From Ooceraea biroi (taxonomy: Eukaryota > Arthropoda > Insecta > Hymenoptera > Formicidae), in the NCBI RefSeq assembly GCF_003672135.1, contig NC_039507.1, positions 9,129,624 through 9,193,623 on the forward strand: a stretch of DNA of 64,000 nucleotides, read 5' to 3'. A program made the translations under genes and the position numbers. This document shows positions 32,070-45,400 of the stretch, one piece after another. Each line of letters opens with the position of its first letter. The stretch's first letter is position 1. The notes under the pieces were generated by a model, which saw nothing but the letters and a program-made list of their open reading frames with translations, was not told the origin of the DNA and made no database searches.

Positions 32070-35000
32070 ATGATGGTAGGTGGAACCTGTTATCAATCGG
32101 TAGCCGGCGGTGTATCTTGCTCGCTCGGGTCGGCGCGGGTGCTCCCCGACGTCCTGGCACCGTCGTAACACGCGTTTCGCGCTCATTAACGCACGCAAAA
32201 AATGTTGCAGGACGGAATATGTGACACTGCCGACATCTTAAACAGCGTGCCTCCCAAGAAGGTATTTCTCTTTGCCTCTCTCTCGCTTCTGCGTCTCTAT
32301 CTTCGGCACGAATCGTATCTTTCGAATGAGCTGTCATAATTGTCCTTGAGATCCTTCGCGTTCACTCTTTCCTGCCGTCATCCACCGGATTGGCTTGCAT
32401 CATATTGCATCTGTCGACTACTTTCAGACAATCCACGCTGACACCATAGATCTCTTGGATAAGTCTCTGCAGGTGGATATCTCAGATGCCCTCAGCGAGA
32501 AGGATAAGGTGAAGTTCACTGTACATACGAAGACCACTCTGCCTGAATTCCAGAAGCCCGACAATCTAGTTGTAAGGCAACACGAGGAGTTTGTGTGGCT
32601 GCACGACCGATTCGAGGAGAACGAGGAGTATGCGGGCTATATCGTACGTGAGAGAACTTGGTGTCGCTGCCAGTTCATTTAACTCGTATTTTTTTACACA
32701 AGTATCGTCTTGACAGATTCCGCCGTGCCCACCGAGGCCAGACTTCGATGCGTCGCGCGAGAAGTTACAGAAGCTTGGCGAGGGTGAGGGGAACATGACA
32801 CGCGAGGAGTTCAATAAGATGAAGCAGGAATTAGAAGCGTGAGTTTTTCTTTCTGTATATACATAAATTTATTCGTATCGCTTCTCATGCATTTCAGTTG
32901 CAGAGATTTGACGGAATCTGATTATCTTTCAGGGAATATCTAGCCACCTTCAAGAAAACTGTTGCCATGCACGAGATGTTCTTGACCAGGCTGGCGCATC
33001 ATCCAGTTTTCCGGAACGACCACAATCTGAGGGTCTTCTTGGAGTACGATCAAGACCTCTGCGTGCGAGGTGACGCTTTGATCTCGATAGCTTGCACTTG
33101 TAAAAAGTTAACGACGCCTGCAGAATTTGAAGATCTCATCTACTTCTCTTCATTGCAGGAAAGAACAAAATGGAGATGTTTGGCGGATTGGTGAAATCAT
33201 TCTCGAAGACCACCGACGAGTACTATCTGTCGGCCACGGTGAAAGACGTGAACGATTTCTTCGATCAAGAAATGGCATTCCTTCAAACTTACCATCACAA
33301 TCTGAAGGAGGCGACGAGACTCGCCGACCGTCAGACAGCCAAGCACAAAGACGTGGCAGATTCGTACATCAAGATCTCCACCAGTCTCCTGCAGCTGGCT
33401 ACGACGGATACCGGAAAACTCGAAAGATTTCTCACCAAAATCGCCGAGACATTCGAGAAGTTACGGGTAAGTGACATTCTACGGGGTGTTCTCGAAAATT
33501 TTGTCGAGTCAAGCTAACAGTGCATTACTGCTATTGATAAAAATTCCTCCTTTTCTTTGCAGAAGGTTGAAGGACGAGTGGCATCAGATGAGGATTTGAA
33601 ATTGTCGGATACTCTCCGTTATTACATGCGGGACACGGCTGCCGCTAAAAGGCTTCTCTTCAGAAGACTGAAGGCTCTGCATGAATACGAATCTGCGAAT
33701 CGCGCTCTCGAGAAAGCACGTGCCAAAAATAAGGATGTCCATGCAGTAAGTGCTACAACTGTCGCATAATCGTTGAACCTTTCTTTGGTCGTGTGATGTG
33801 GTCGAACGATATTCTCTCAGCTAATTTATTACTGTCAAACAACGTGCGAGAATGAGGAAAGTCGAGACGGTGACGAATATAACGTTCGCTCTTTAAGATT
33901 GATACGTTGTATCACGTAACAGTGATTAAAGCAACCTTGATATCATTGCAGTAATTAGATACTATAATCATTTTGTGAGTTACTATGAGTAGCATCTAAC
34001 CAGAACTTTAATTTTTCTTGCTTTTCAAGGCACTGGAGGTTGCTGAGGTGTGTCATATGTGTCGTACATATACTTTTCGTTTCGTAGTGCTTAAAGAATG
34101 TTGGATCCTCTTTTCAGCCCTTTTTTAAGTGGATAAGATAAAATAAAGAGAAATTTATTTACCAAAATTTATATTATAAATTAAACTCTACTAATATTGC
34201 ATAGGTCAAGAGAGAAAAGTATTTCAAAATGCGATCAAAGCATCAGGTATTTTATTTAACAATATGAGAAAAATATCAATTATGATTCCATTACTTCAGA
34301 AAATATGACATATTTTTCTATTTTTTTAAAACATATATTTTTTAATATAATTGTAAATTTGAATAATTAATGTGGAAAGAGATCATAAGTACGATGTTTT
34401 ATTTCCAGCAGAGAAATTGGCACGAATTAGCTCCAGTAGCACAAAAACAGTTACCAAATATTATATTATGCATGAATAATTGCATGCACTTGGATATTAC
34501 CTCGTGTGATAATTTATATATTATTTAGAACGCGATTATGTAACATTTTTATAGTAGAAACGTCATTATAAGTCTTGTCAATAATTATGCTAAATATTAC
34601 GTTTCATTGTTGCATTGAAAATTTTGGAGCAAATTAAAACGCACTTAATGTTTTAATATCTTAAGTGTTACATTTGTGTTACTTAAGGCGGAACAAGCGC
34701 AGACCGAAGCGTGTGAGAAATTTGAACAGATGTCTGATAAGGGGAAAGAAGGTAAATAACAATCAGATATACGTATTATTTATTTCTTGAAAATAATCGC
34801 AATCAATATCATTTTGTGGGAAAGGTAGATTAAAACAGATCATTACATGATTTGTTACATTACGTTATTTTATAAACGTACAGCTTTTGCTATAGTTAGA
34901 GTCACATCATGATATTGACTGCCCAAAATATTTTCTTAAACATTTGCTGCGGTCAAAAGGACATTATCATAATCATTTTAATTTTTTTCAGAATTATTGG

Positions 35001-35217
35001 ATTTCAAGACTAGAAGAGTGGCTGCGTTTAAGAAGAATCTCATCGAGCTAACTGAGCTAGAGATAAAACACGCAAAGGTGAGTTTTCTCACTTTTTACAC
35101 ATGTTTTCGAGTTGTGCGTAAAAGTATCATAATACATGCATCGTGTATTCGTTGTTATGTTCACAGTCGCACTCGGAATTGCTCAAGAAATGTTTGTCCG
35201 TACTTCGGGAAGAGTGA
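32070..35217 (+). CDS. Snx6: Sorting nexin 6 (PX-BAR, retromer-associated)
   Basis: Eleven coding exons, all GT-AG with phase preserved: 32070-32075, 32211-32261, 32428-32643, 32717-32838, 32933-33069, 33159-33466, 33563-33745, 34030-34047 (18-nt microexon), 34688-34751, 34992-35077 and 35167-35217. They give 413 residues, or 407 without the microexon, against about 406 for vertebrate SNX6. The PX domain is about residues 25-165 (QVDISDALSEKDKVKFTVHT, VVRQHEEFVWLHDRF, the PPxPRPDFDASREKLQKLGE block, KKTVAMHE). The BAR domain, coiled and dimerising, follows to the end (GRVASDEDLKLSDTLRYY, ANRALEKARAKNKDV, DFKTRRVAAFKKNLIELTEL). SNX5/6 proteins pair with SNX1/2 on early endosomes and drive tubule-based cargo retrieval to the Golgi. 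The first coding exon is only six bases (ATGATG). Confidence 0.95.
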
Positions 35218-35701
35218 TCTAATTTTCGTGTTGCCATGGACAAACCTAGTTGCATACGCACCGTATGCAGATAACAGTTTATTTAAGATAACAATAATGT
35301 AATGTAATACTATATATTTTTTGTTATCTAAATTTAATGTAAAATACTATATATATTTTTTGTTATCTAAATTTTACTAGACCTATCGTGCTTCGGAAGT
35401 AAAAAAGTATTGTAAAACGATGGCTGCAAAGTGACTCCGCGAGATATCGAACTCGTATTTGCTTCTCTTCGCGCTGTAAAAAAAGCTATGCAAAAGCAGT
35501 TTTTCATTCTGCCGCGATAGGCTTTAAAAATAATGATACTTTTTGTAATAAGTAATTTCAGATAACACGTTAGGAAAATTAGAACGTTTATATATTGTAA
35601 AAACAAGTGAATTAAATGTTACCGAGTCCCTTTGCAGCTTCGAGTTATAAGCCTGTTATACTTATAAAATAAGGTTCTCTATATTACAAACAAATATATA
35701 C

Positions 35702-35745
<44 letters not shown>

Positions 35746-36878
35746 ATATACATACATATATATACATATATATTTAGAGAGAGATATATATACATATATG
35801 TATAAATAAGAATATATCCATATGAACATGTTATTATTACATTATTTAAGTTTAGAGCGATTTTGTGAAGGAGGGATTGCTAGTATAGAAGCTCAGGATG
35901 ATTAAAGTTAATATAAACAGATTAGATTTTCATATAAATGAATTTTCCAGATTTTTATGATGGTACGAGAGCGTTAGGTCTCTGACAAATAATTGTTCGC
36001 AGTTGCGTTCATCGTAAAGTTAGGGAGCAGGGCAACGCAGCCAGCTATGATTAAAGGGACCTTGAAACGATTTACAATAAAGTGCAATTATACTTTTCAC
36101 TGTAGCATTATAAAACAAAGCGACGTTTTCTTGCTTTCCGTTTCTTTTCATACACACAATTAATTTTCGTTTACCGTGATTGCACCACACGAACACACTA
36201 CGAAAACGAGCCTTATGCTGGGATCAATGGAGGGCGCAACGGGGATCTAGGGTGAATAATAAGCATACGCACATGAATATTCCTCGTAAGTTTTTATTGA
36301 ATCGAATCATTTTCCTTTCTATAATACATGATTGCAGACATATACTGAGAAATTCATTAAGTTGCAAGTTTATTCTTTAATTCTTTAAGAATTAATTCGA
36401 AATCCATCGTAATGTACCGTACATTATTTTCGTCTTATCCTTAATGTCAATAGATCTCTATGAGTATCCTATGTGTGAGTGAGTGCAGATAAACGCGCTG
36501 CGATGCGGATAACGTCGTATCCCGTTTATCGTACGCCGGTCTTAATGTAAATCTGGTATCGTTACATCGTACAGTTAATGATCTTAATAATGACGAACAG
36601 TAAAGACGACGCAATAGAAAATACCTGGTATGTATTTTTTTTCGTTTTTCCTTTGGTACGCAAAAGTCACGCTGAGAAAAAGGTCTCGCTCTTTCGACTC
36701 GCATCGTTTCTGCTTCTCCCCTCTCCGTCCTCGCACTCTCTGTCATCTCGATCGCCGTTTCATCGATATCGAATCGCGATAATATGAATTTTTCTGGGAA
36801 CAGTGACCGATACATGCGCGCAATTCCACTTTAACGATATTGTTCTTGCCGTCTATATGCGTATAATATACATATGTG

Positions 36879-36919
<41 letters not shown>
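35218..36919. other. Snx6 3' flank with microsatellites, no gene seen
   Basis: Contains a (TG)n tract at 35706-35738 embedded in ATATAC repeats (35690-35810) and an (AT)n tract at 36881-36917. A duplicated pair of TATATATTTTTTGTTATCTAAATTT-like segments sits near 35310 and 35350. The frame on minus at 36447-36815 is not recognisable. Confidence 0.5.
36076..36081 (+). terminator. Candidate Snx6 polyadenylation signal
   Basis: AATAAA in TTTACAATAAAGTGC, about 860 bases after the Snx6 stop. Other signals closer to the stop are possible. Confidence 0.3.
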
Positions 36920-36922
<3 letters not shown>

Positions 36923-37540
36923 GGTGTCCCGGGTTTTAACCGACAAACTGCGGGAGCATATTCTACTAGTGGAAATAAGAAAAAATTCTTATATCGAGTT
37001 TGCTTAGAAATGCTTTATTACAAAGTTATAAACCAATATTGAAAAGAAATATCAGATAAGTAACAACGGATTACGTAATTGCAAATGGGTATTACTAAAC
37101 ACAGAACTATCTGGTACTCTCCTGTTAGGAAATCTACGTTGATACTCTCGTACGGCAGCTCGTGCATTTCCGTCACAGAATCCGTACACGAAATGAATAT
37201 CGGTGTATTCCTCATTTGAAAACACTTTTGGCATTCTGATAGTAATTGCTAGTTGACACGACGATTGAAATCTAACACCTACTGTTGTGAAAGTAACAAT
37301 CATACTGAATCGTTTCAACATAGTGAACATGAATACATGTGAATACACGTAACATAAACATCTTCGACCTTCCAAATTCGACACTATGTTCCGTTGTTAC
37401 TTATCTGATATTTCTTTTCAATATTGGTTTATAACTTTGTAATAAAGCATTTCTAAGCAAACTCGATATAAGAATTTTTTCTTATTTCCACTAGTAGAAT
37501 ATACTCCCGCAGTTTGTCGGTTAAAACCCGGGACACCCTG
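36920..37540. mobile_element. Long-inverted-repeat element with TC1/mariner-like ends, inserted in (TA)n
   Basis: Ends CAGGGTGTCCCGGGTTTTAA and the exact complement ending GGGACACCCTG, flanked by TA repeats, fitting TA-targeted Tc1/mariner-type insertion. Inverted arms are about 155 bp (36920-37074 and 37386-37540) and nearly identical. Between them is a unique 310-bp middle with a minus-strand frame for a DNA-binding-like peptide. A palindromic derivative of a larger element in which one end and part of the transposase gene were kept is the simplest reading. Confidence 0.85.
37052..37234 (-). pseudogene. DUF4817-like N-terminal fragment of a transposase
   Basis: From the Met at 37234 the peptide begins MPKVFSNEEYTDIHFVYGFC and continues with DGNARAAVREYQRRFPNRR and a PDSSVF motif, then ends at a stop. 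This pattern (Tyr/Phe helix, NARAA helix, ORRFPNRR-type turn) is the helix-turn-helix segment found at the N-terminus of many insect Tc1-like transposase genes (DUF4817). The catalytic DDE part is absent, and the frame runs out where the right-hand arm of the inverted repeat begins. Truncated and non-functional as a transposase. Confidence 0.7.
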
Positions 37541-40500
37541 TATATATATATACGACAGTCGTAGAGTTGGTGAATATGAGACTCTCCGCTCGAGAGCCCT
37601 TATTATAACGTAATTTAATGAGCAAATTGTGTTACGAACAATTGTTCAGCTACGTACACACGTTCACAGTATTCTGAATAGTACGCAAAAGACTCTGTTT
37701 TATACAGAAATACAGACGCAAGGGTGATTCTATTCCGTCCGCGAAGGTGCGAGTCAAACTTATTAGCGTTACTCACGAGTTCGTTTTTTCGGATCTGAGA
37801 ACGTGGAACTTTGCATATTTTAGTACGAAAAATTAAAGGAATTTCAATATTCTCGCGATGAGATATACGCTTTCCTCGAGATGCACGTTTCGAGTGAACA
37901 CGTTTCGCCCGGGTTCTCGAAATTGCCCCAAGTTTTACCTTCTTCGCGTTTTTTAACTTCTGAAAGCGACACAGGCGCTCCGCTTGTGGAGCGAGTCGCG
38001 CGTAGTACCGCGGATGCGTTAATAACGAGCGGTATAGCTGCATTGTGCACGCGAGAAACTATAGATTCGGTCCATTGTGGTATTCTTTAATACGACTTTA
38101 TTTCACTGGTTTGCATTATCAACGGACCATATTCGGGATACACTGCGGAGGCGGTCATTTCGAGCGAATTTATCGTTCTCACGCGTACGAACACGGCTGG
38201 TTATCGGAAATGCGCGATCGCTGTTAATTACGTGGCAGATAATTATCGATTCCTATTGATCAACGAGCCCCCGCGCTTATTTCGTTGCTCGATTATGCTT
38301 GATTATACTCGATCACTGTCCGTGATGAATTTTTCACGAGCACCGAACTAAGCACTTTCTAAACAATTTTTCTTTCTTTTTTGATTTTTCTTTTAATTCT
38401 ACAGAATGTTAAACGCTCCGTGTTGCGAGGGTGGAAAAAAATGCGTCGATTAAATTCGCAAATCGTGGATGTTTCGTGAATAAAAGCGTATCAGTGAATG
38501 CATCCGATTTCCCCATGATTTTATTCCATTTATCAGAAATGTAAGCGCGGACTCAATCCCGCATTTATTCGATTATCTCTATTATGCGTGTATATCATAA
38601 AAAAGAATAAGTTTTAAAAATGCATAAAAGCGCTCTTGTACTTGCTGACGCAATTCATCATCATAAATCGGGGAAGATTTAAATAATTTAAAGCCATACA
38701 GAAATTTCGATACAAAGTGAAATAAATAATTGCCGAATAATCTCGATTCGGCATTTATAGCGATGCAAAATTACAATTTTATCCAGAATCGCTAATAGAA
38801 TTTCCGTTCAAGTTTTGGAAAGACGGATCGTTATGGATTGATCGGCGAATTATGCTCAAGTTTTAAATTCGTGCCAAATTTAAGGCGTGCTAAAACTTGC
38901 CGCAACGTTCGTCACGTGCCAGACGACACCTGGATATCCGGACACCCGTCAGGCATCAAGATATCGCTCGTATAAACGCCAGGGGTTCAAGTCGTTTTAA
39001 AGTTTTATTAGCTGTCGCGACGTGGAAACGCGATTCTATTAATATCCGAGTAATTGGGAACGAAACGGGGCCTCATAGAAATTACCCGCTCGCATTCATG
39101 GCTCAAACGATCCAGGAAAAAATCGATCTGCTGCAATTCGCACGCTATTTGTGTTTCAATATTCCCCGTTAACACAATTGCGCGTGTATATTTGATTATA
39201 TTTAAGCACTTACACGTGAAAAGCTAGCTCGTACAGCTGATTTTCGCTAGAATTTCATAGAATTTAGGAGTTTTTAGCAGTGTTTCGATGAAATGTTAAT
39301 ACTTATTCAGTATATTTTTCCATCGATATATTGTGGGAATGCGTGCTTTTTCATTCAATTATTATTCAAACGTACGTGAAATATGATCACATATCCGCTT
39401 TTGAACATGCAACACATAAAATTTAATCTTTATTATTGAAACTATTGTTAAATTTACTATACTTTTTGTCATTCAACAAACGATATTTCCATCTATGTGC
39501 ATCCACTCAATTTTTAATTATAATATATCCGAGCACGTGTGAAATTTAATCCTCTGATTTTTAAATATACGACATAGAATATTCTATTAACTCTCCCTGA
39601 CAAAGTATCAATACTTCAACGTTGTTATACATTATGTACAATATTAGATATACGATAGTTTCATCGCAGCAACGACGTCAGCCCTAACTCTTATCCTTAA
39701 TCCGAAACGGCATCTTTTAAGCGACACAATATAGATGCCGACCAGGTCCGTTGACTTTACGCTCCTCGGGAGAGGGTGGAGAGCTTAGGGCTCCGATTTA
39801 TTACACGACATTACACGCGGCGGCCGATATATCAAGTTTTTTTACGCTCTCATCGGAAAACGCGTAAATCGACGGAACCGACCTACTTGCGGTGACGTAA
39901 GAATTTCGCGCTCGAATTCGCGCCCCGAGCGTGCCGCCGGCACCCTGCGAAGATTATTCGGCTCGATAAACACCCACCGCGTTAATTTATACGGGGACCA
40001 CACCCCCCTGCCCGGATCCCTCCCTTTACGGGCGTGAATTCTTTTTGACCGTAAAAGTACGCGAATGAAGAATGCACCGACTTCCGAAACGGAAAAGGGG
40101 TTGGACGTGGGGAAAACAATGGGGCGGGGGTGGGTAATGTATATCTGCGCGGTTGTGCGAGAGAGATTTCGAGGGCAGATTTATGATAACGGTATGCATC
40201 TGGGTCGGCCAATCGGTCTTCCAACCGCGCGCCTGCAATCCCGAGCTCTCGTTCGCACCTGCAACTCCGGGCCGCGTTCGCGTTCTCGCGCGGACTCACC
40301 CCCTTGAATCGAATTCAAATCCGGTCAGCCTAACTGTCTACGAACCGACGCTGGCAACTCCAGATAGATTAGCCGCGATTACGTCGCACGCCGAATACGG
40401 GCGTCGAATCCGCCAGCGGAATTCAATCGCTGAATCGACGGTCGTGATAAGAATTCGCTGGTCGCCGTAGAACTCCCTTGCCTCGCTTTGTTCTGGAATT

Positions 40501-41563
40501 TCGTTCGACTGGCTTCACGACCGCGCGGTTGTTTAGATGCGATTCGCCTCGTTAAAGTGCGCCCTTTGGGGAAAGTGCCCTCTTTTCTTTATCCGAGTTC
40601 ATTAAAGACACGGCGGACGGTGAACATTGCGGATGATCAAATTGTTACGTCGATCGTTACATTTCTTTTATGACCGCATTCCGCTTGTAGAATACGTTAA
40701 TGACGCGTTACGGGCGTGCTGTCGAAGTCGCTCTTCTCGATTGCTCGCGTGACACGCTTGGCGATCGCGCGCATACATTTCCGATGAAATCGCGCGTACA
40801 ATCACTCATGATACGCAATGTTGCATCAATCGCGAATTTATTACGGCCGATGTCAATAATTCATCGTACGTCCGCGCTACCGTGGGAAGCGTGCATCGCG
40901 AGATCGAATTAAGCACCAACCAATTACCGGACAAACCGTGCACCCTGTGTACCTCCCCAGGGCAGATGCGTTAAAATTTCATGCGGGGATGGAACATGGT
41001 GGGGCCATGAAGTTACTAATGAACTAACTTTCCCCGGGAATAATTTGGCGTTTCGAGAGTTATGCGAGTACCTTTTTCACGGCGCACCATCGAAGGGTGC
41101 GCGATCGGTCTCACCTCTCAGTGCGAATGTAACGTGCGCGATTTCGCAGTTACGATTTCCTGGCTGGTAATTCAGGCGCCGATCTTATACCGTATTAAAG
41201 TAACGTCATTAAAATAGCTACGGCACCCTTAACACGCGACCCGCTTTCACCCGGAACGAGCGCGATATTTCTCGTCGCGGTGAACGTTATTTTTTTTCTC
41301 CTCCCCTTTCTTCGTTTTCCTTTCTCCTTCTTCCCTTCTCGCCCCTTTACGGCTCTTTAATATTCCTGTAAGTCACGAGGCGGTGCGAAACTTGTGGCGT
41401 GAACTTTGGAGTATCGCCGCAATAAAATAGAATTATGTCGGATAATGTAATCTTATCTAATGATTGTAATTACGCTCTATCCGATGTAAAGGAAGTCAGT
41501 CTTTCATTTCTTGTTAACACTGCTGTTAATGATAAGCAGAAAACAAATTTGTTAATTAATCTT
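37541..41563. other. No recognisable gene; CpG-rich blocks
   Basis: Alternates between AT-rich and CG-rich stretches (notably 37.8-38.3 and 39.8-40.9 kb). Frames up to about 140 residues overlap on both strands and match nothing I know. A distal enhancer or non-coding exon role for the CG-rich blocks cannot be excluded. Confidence 0.45.
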
Positions 41564-42409
41564 GGTAATTATGTACTTTAACGGACCCAGCCCCGATGAC
41601 CTATGTTGTCAAGATCACCCTCCTGAGTGACCTTGAAGAGGTTTTAGCCGTCGCTCGTTGTTTATTAAAAAGTTATTAACAAAAGAAGTTTAATAATTTT
41701 GCACGAATTTTCAGCTGTCCACGCGAAGCAAGGACTTGAGTTTGACATATATTACAAAGGTCACCTTCCTGCATAACCCGCACTAGGTTTCACCCTTCGC
41801 TCGTTGTTTGTTAAAAAGTTATTAACAAAAATGTTTAATGAATAAAGCATAATTTTACGATACCATATACGTTTACGAAAGAGTATATTTGATGGAATTT
41901 TAGCTTAGGTTAGGTTAGGTTAAGTTAAAGCAGAGAATACTTTGTATTTAACTGTTTGTGCTTTTGGTTAAAGTGAAGAATACTTTGTACTTATATTAAA
42001 AGAAACTATTCTATATATTAACAATTCACTGCTTTAAATGACTCCTTTCTTCGTTCATATACATATTCGTCGTTTATATCTTTCAATATTCAATATTCTT
42101 TCAAAATAACTACTATATTTTCGAAATTTCTTTTGTTAATAACTTTTTCATAAACAACGATCGACGACTAAAACCTAGTGCGGGTTATTCGGGAAGGTAA
42201 CCTTTGTAATATATGTCAGTATCATGTTCTTGCTTCACGTGGACAGCTAAAAATTCGCGCGAAATCATTAAACTTTCTTTGTTTATAACTTTTTAACAAA
42301 CAACGAGCGACGGCTAAAACTTCTTCAAGGTCACTCAGAAGGGTGACCTTGACAACATATGTCAAGGTCAAGGTCATCGGGGCTGGGTCCGTTAAAGTAC
42401 ATAATTACC
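41564..42409. repeat. Large foldback element with internal modules, about 850 bp
   Basis: GGTAATTATGTACTTTAACG at the left is mirrored by CGTTAAAGTACATAATTACC at the right. Arms run about 300 bp and share GACCCAGCCCCGATGACC, the TCCACGCGAAGCA segment and AACCCGCACTAGGTTT. Each arm holds two copies, about 150 bp apart, of a module containing CGCTCGTTGTTTRTTAAAAA and GTTATTAACAAAA (near 41650 and 41800 on the left). The centre (41890-42100) is unique and includes the TTAGG run. Confidence 0.88.
41905..41924 (+). repeat. Interstitial TTAGG telomere-type repeats
   Basis: Three tandem TTAGG units (the canonical arthropod telomere repeat), followed by TTAAG, inside the loop of the surrounding foldback element. 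Short interstitial runs arise by chance, by break repair or as part of a transposon; three units is little evidence for a repair event. Confidence 0.7.
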
Positions 42410-45400
42410 TTAATCTTTTATACCTGATTATCAAATATGATTGAAAACGCAAACGCGTTGCTTTTGCGAAGAAAGAGTAATGGCAGACTTACAGGATTAT
42501 ATCGCGCCGAGTGCAGATAATAATGGATAATAGAGGATAATGCCTGCCGATTTATGATTTCCGATTCCAATTTCCGTTCGCGACGCGCTAATCGAGGACG
42601 GCGCGCTTAAGGGAGCGCTCAAGGGAACTTAAGGGAACACCTCGGAAAGAGAGGAATTACAAACGTGCAGGAACCACTGGTTCGGCGAAGGGAACAAGGG
42701 AACAGGAAGACACAGCTTCCGGGGGATCGAATGAAACGTTCCCATTCGATTCGATTCCGCGCAGGGGTGGGTTTCCGTCCTCCATCGACGTTTGCCCGCC
42801 GTGCCCCGGAGCGCCGCCGGGCGAAATGAACCCCGCCGCGTGTCGTGGCTCTTTCTTACAGGGTTTTTTTCCTTTCTTTGCCCCCCGCCGCGCGCTTCTC
42901 CACCGCTGTCGTCGTCGAGCCAGATAACGACGGATACATAATGCACGAGTGACTGCACGCGATTCCACGGAATCCGCGGAAGCCATCTTCACGCTTCGCC
43001 GATCAAAACGTTACCTCGCACAGTTTTTTTCCGTTCAGCCTCGGTCTCTACCCTTTCCTCCTCTTTCCTTTGTTCCCCAGACAGACCGTCCACCACCAAC
43101 CCTCCCCTGGCCGTCGGGACAATCCGAACGGGGCGCTACCCTCCCCTTCCCTCTAGACCGTATCCGCTGCCGCAAAGGGCACTCATTAAAGATCCATTGT
43201 ACGGAGCGGGAGGCGGGGGTGAGGAGAGGCGCGTCCGATCATCATCGCGAGGATTCGCGAGTGCAGCGCGCGAGGCGCGTGAATCGGTTGATAATTATCG
43301 CGTCGCGACGCGTCCCCGCGTATGTGCTGGAGGAGGAAAGGGGAGCGAGGGAGACATCAAGGGGAAACATCGCCGATCGGCAGTTTTCATCGACGCGAAT
43401 TCTCGCCGGCCCTCCCGACGAGTTGATCGAGTAATCAAAAGCCTGAGCCGCGGCTGCAGTTATGGAAAAAAAATCATCATGAGGGAGAGGAGAGGAAGGG
43501 AGAAATCGAGGGGTCAAATGCTTCCCGTCGCACAGTGGACCGGAATCGAAAAACGCTGGCCAAAAGTAGAATTTTTTCAACTCCTCGAAACCTATGCATT
43601 TCGACCTTTTTTTGATTCACGAATATCAGCATTTCCAAAATTGTGTATGGAAATTCATAGGAAATCATTCCTATGAATTTCCATCCTATCATATTAATAA
43701 TTAATGGCAGGCAACGCGTTAAAGTTCTGAAAAACAAATTATGAGCGAATATAAGCTGTAGCTTACATTCTCATGTGCGGATGCAAGTAATTTCGCTTTT
43801 CACTCAATAAATAGGATTCAAACTTTCTTCCCGAACAGTTAAAAATGTTTGTTCACCAATTTATACATATTAATCTAACTTTTTGGCTTCTTAAAATACA
43901 AGAAAGAAATTTCTGCGAAGTTTAATATCATTTTTTTTAATAGCTGTAAAAGGCGTCTCAGGATTTGTTGTTTCATCATCTTGTGGAGGGTTCTAACTAA
44001 GTATTTTCGTTTGAATTGCGCGCACCAATGCGCCCCTTTGCGTTATACAGGATGTTTCATTTTAACTCGTATTTTATATCGTAATAACTCAAAAATGTGG
44101 CATTGTGATAAAAAATGTTTCATTTCATTCGATTTGATTCCACCGCGAGTGCTGTAAAACGTCTCTCGTATTAGCGTAACGTGCGTTAACGCGTATCACG
44201 CTGACCCGCCTCCGTTCCCAATGCAAATTGTAAACTCGGATCTGTATTTTCGGAGCTTGTTCCGTCTAATGGCGACAGATTTATCTTGCATGAGATCGTG
44301 CGCTGATGGAGCGCGGTTTAAACCGCGGGCTCTCTTTATACTGTATCATTTTGCGGGCCGAGGGACGAAGGGAGGGATGTTGCTCTATTGACAGGCATGA
44401 TATCTGTATTAGGGTTAACAAGGGGGTGTATTTTTCTCCTAAATTGCCGTTTTACGAACGCTCGTAATGACTTCAATTAAGCGGAATTAGTCCCGTGATT
44501 CATTGTTCCTTTTTAAATTCCGTAATTATTCTCTTATAGAGAGAGAATTTACTTAATGAGAACTGGCGTTGAGCGAATTCAGGCCAGTCAAGAAAATTAG
44601 GGAACTGGAATTCTTAAAAAATTCCTTGTTTTTCGTTGATAGAAATTTGATAGAGCACCTATATAAATAATAATAGTAATACAATTCATATTTTTCCGAT
44701 TTCGTTTCAGTAATAAAAGCTTTAGTAACAGTAATAATAATTCTTATTTACGGTACCATTAGGTAACGTTATTACGTAATCGACGTAATATTCTCGGACA
44801 CGTTTTGCGGATAAAAATGTCTGCAAGTTAATGAGCTACTCCATGGTTACCTGCCGCGCCGCGTTTCAGTTGTTCTCTGCTTTTATTTCGGAATTAACAA
44901 ATATAAATATCGCGAAATGCGCCAGCTCGGTAGTCGTCGGGTAACGCTGCGCCCGCGACGATAATTGGATTAATCCCTATGTAATCGCGAACACGCGAGT
45001 AAACGCGCGAGCGAGATGATTTTTGCGATGAACGCCAGCGGAACCTCGTACCCCCGCGCGCGCGCGCTCACGCCGGATTATTTTCGTTGGATACTCATTT
45101 TTAATTAAATTAATCGAGGAATCGGCGCGCTAATCCGTGGAATTCGTAGTAGTAGCCCGCTCGGGCGTGACGGTTCGTGTGCGCTATTGCAGAATTCCGT
45201 GAGGTTGGTAAATATTCGAGGAGCGCCGCATTGTTCTCATTACGGCGTATCGCGCCCCGCTATTCCGATAACTTCATCAGCCGGTATTCGACATCGAAAT
45301 ACCCGCGTGCCGCGGATAGGAATTTCGATTCGTGCGCGTAGATATAAATAAATACACGCGTGCACGCCATCGGCTATCAAGCCTATCCCCCCATCTGCCC

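Noticed and set aside
42629..43676. Several frames of 105-161 residues on both strands
   Set aside because: CG-rich sequence with few stop codons produces overlapping frames; Arg/Pro/Ser-rich translations with no domain.
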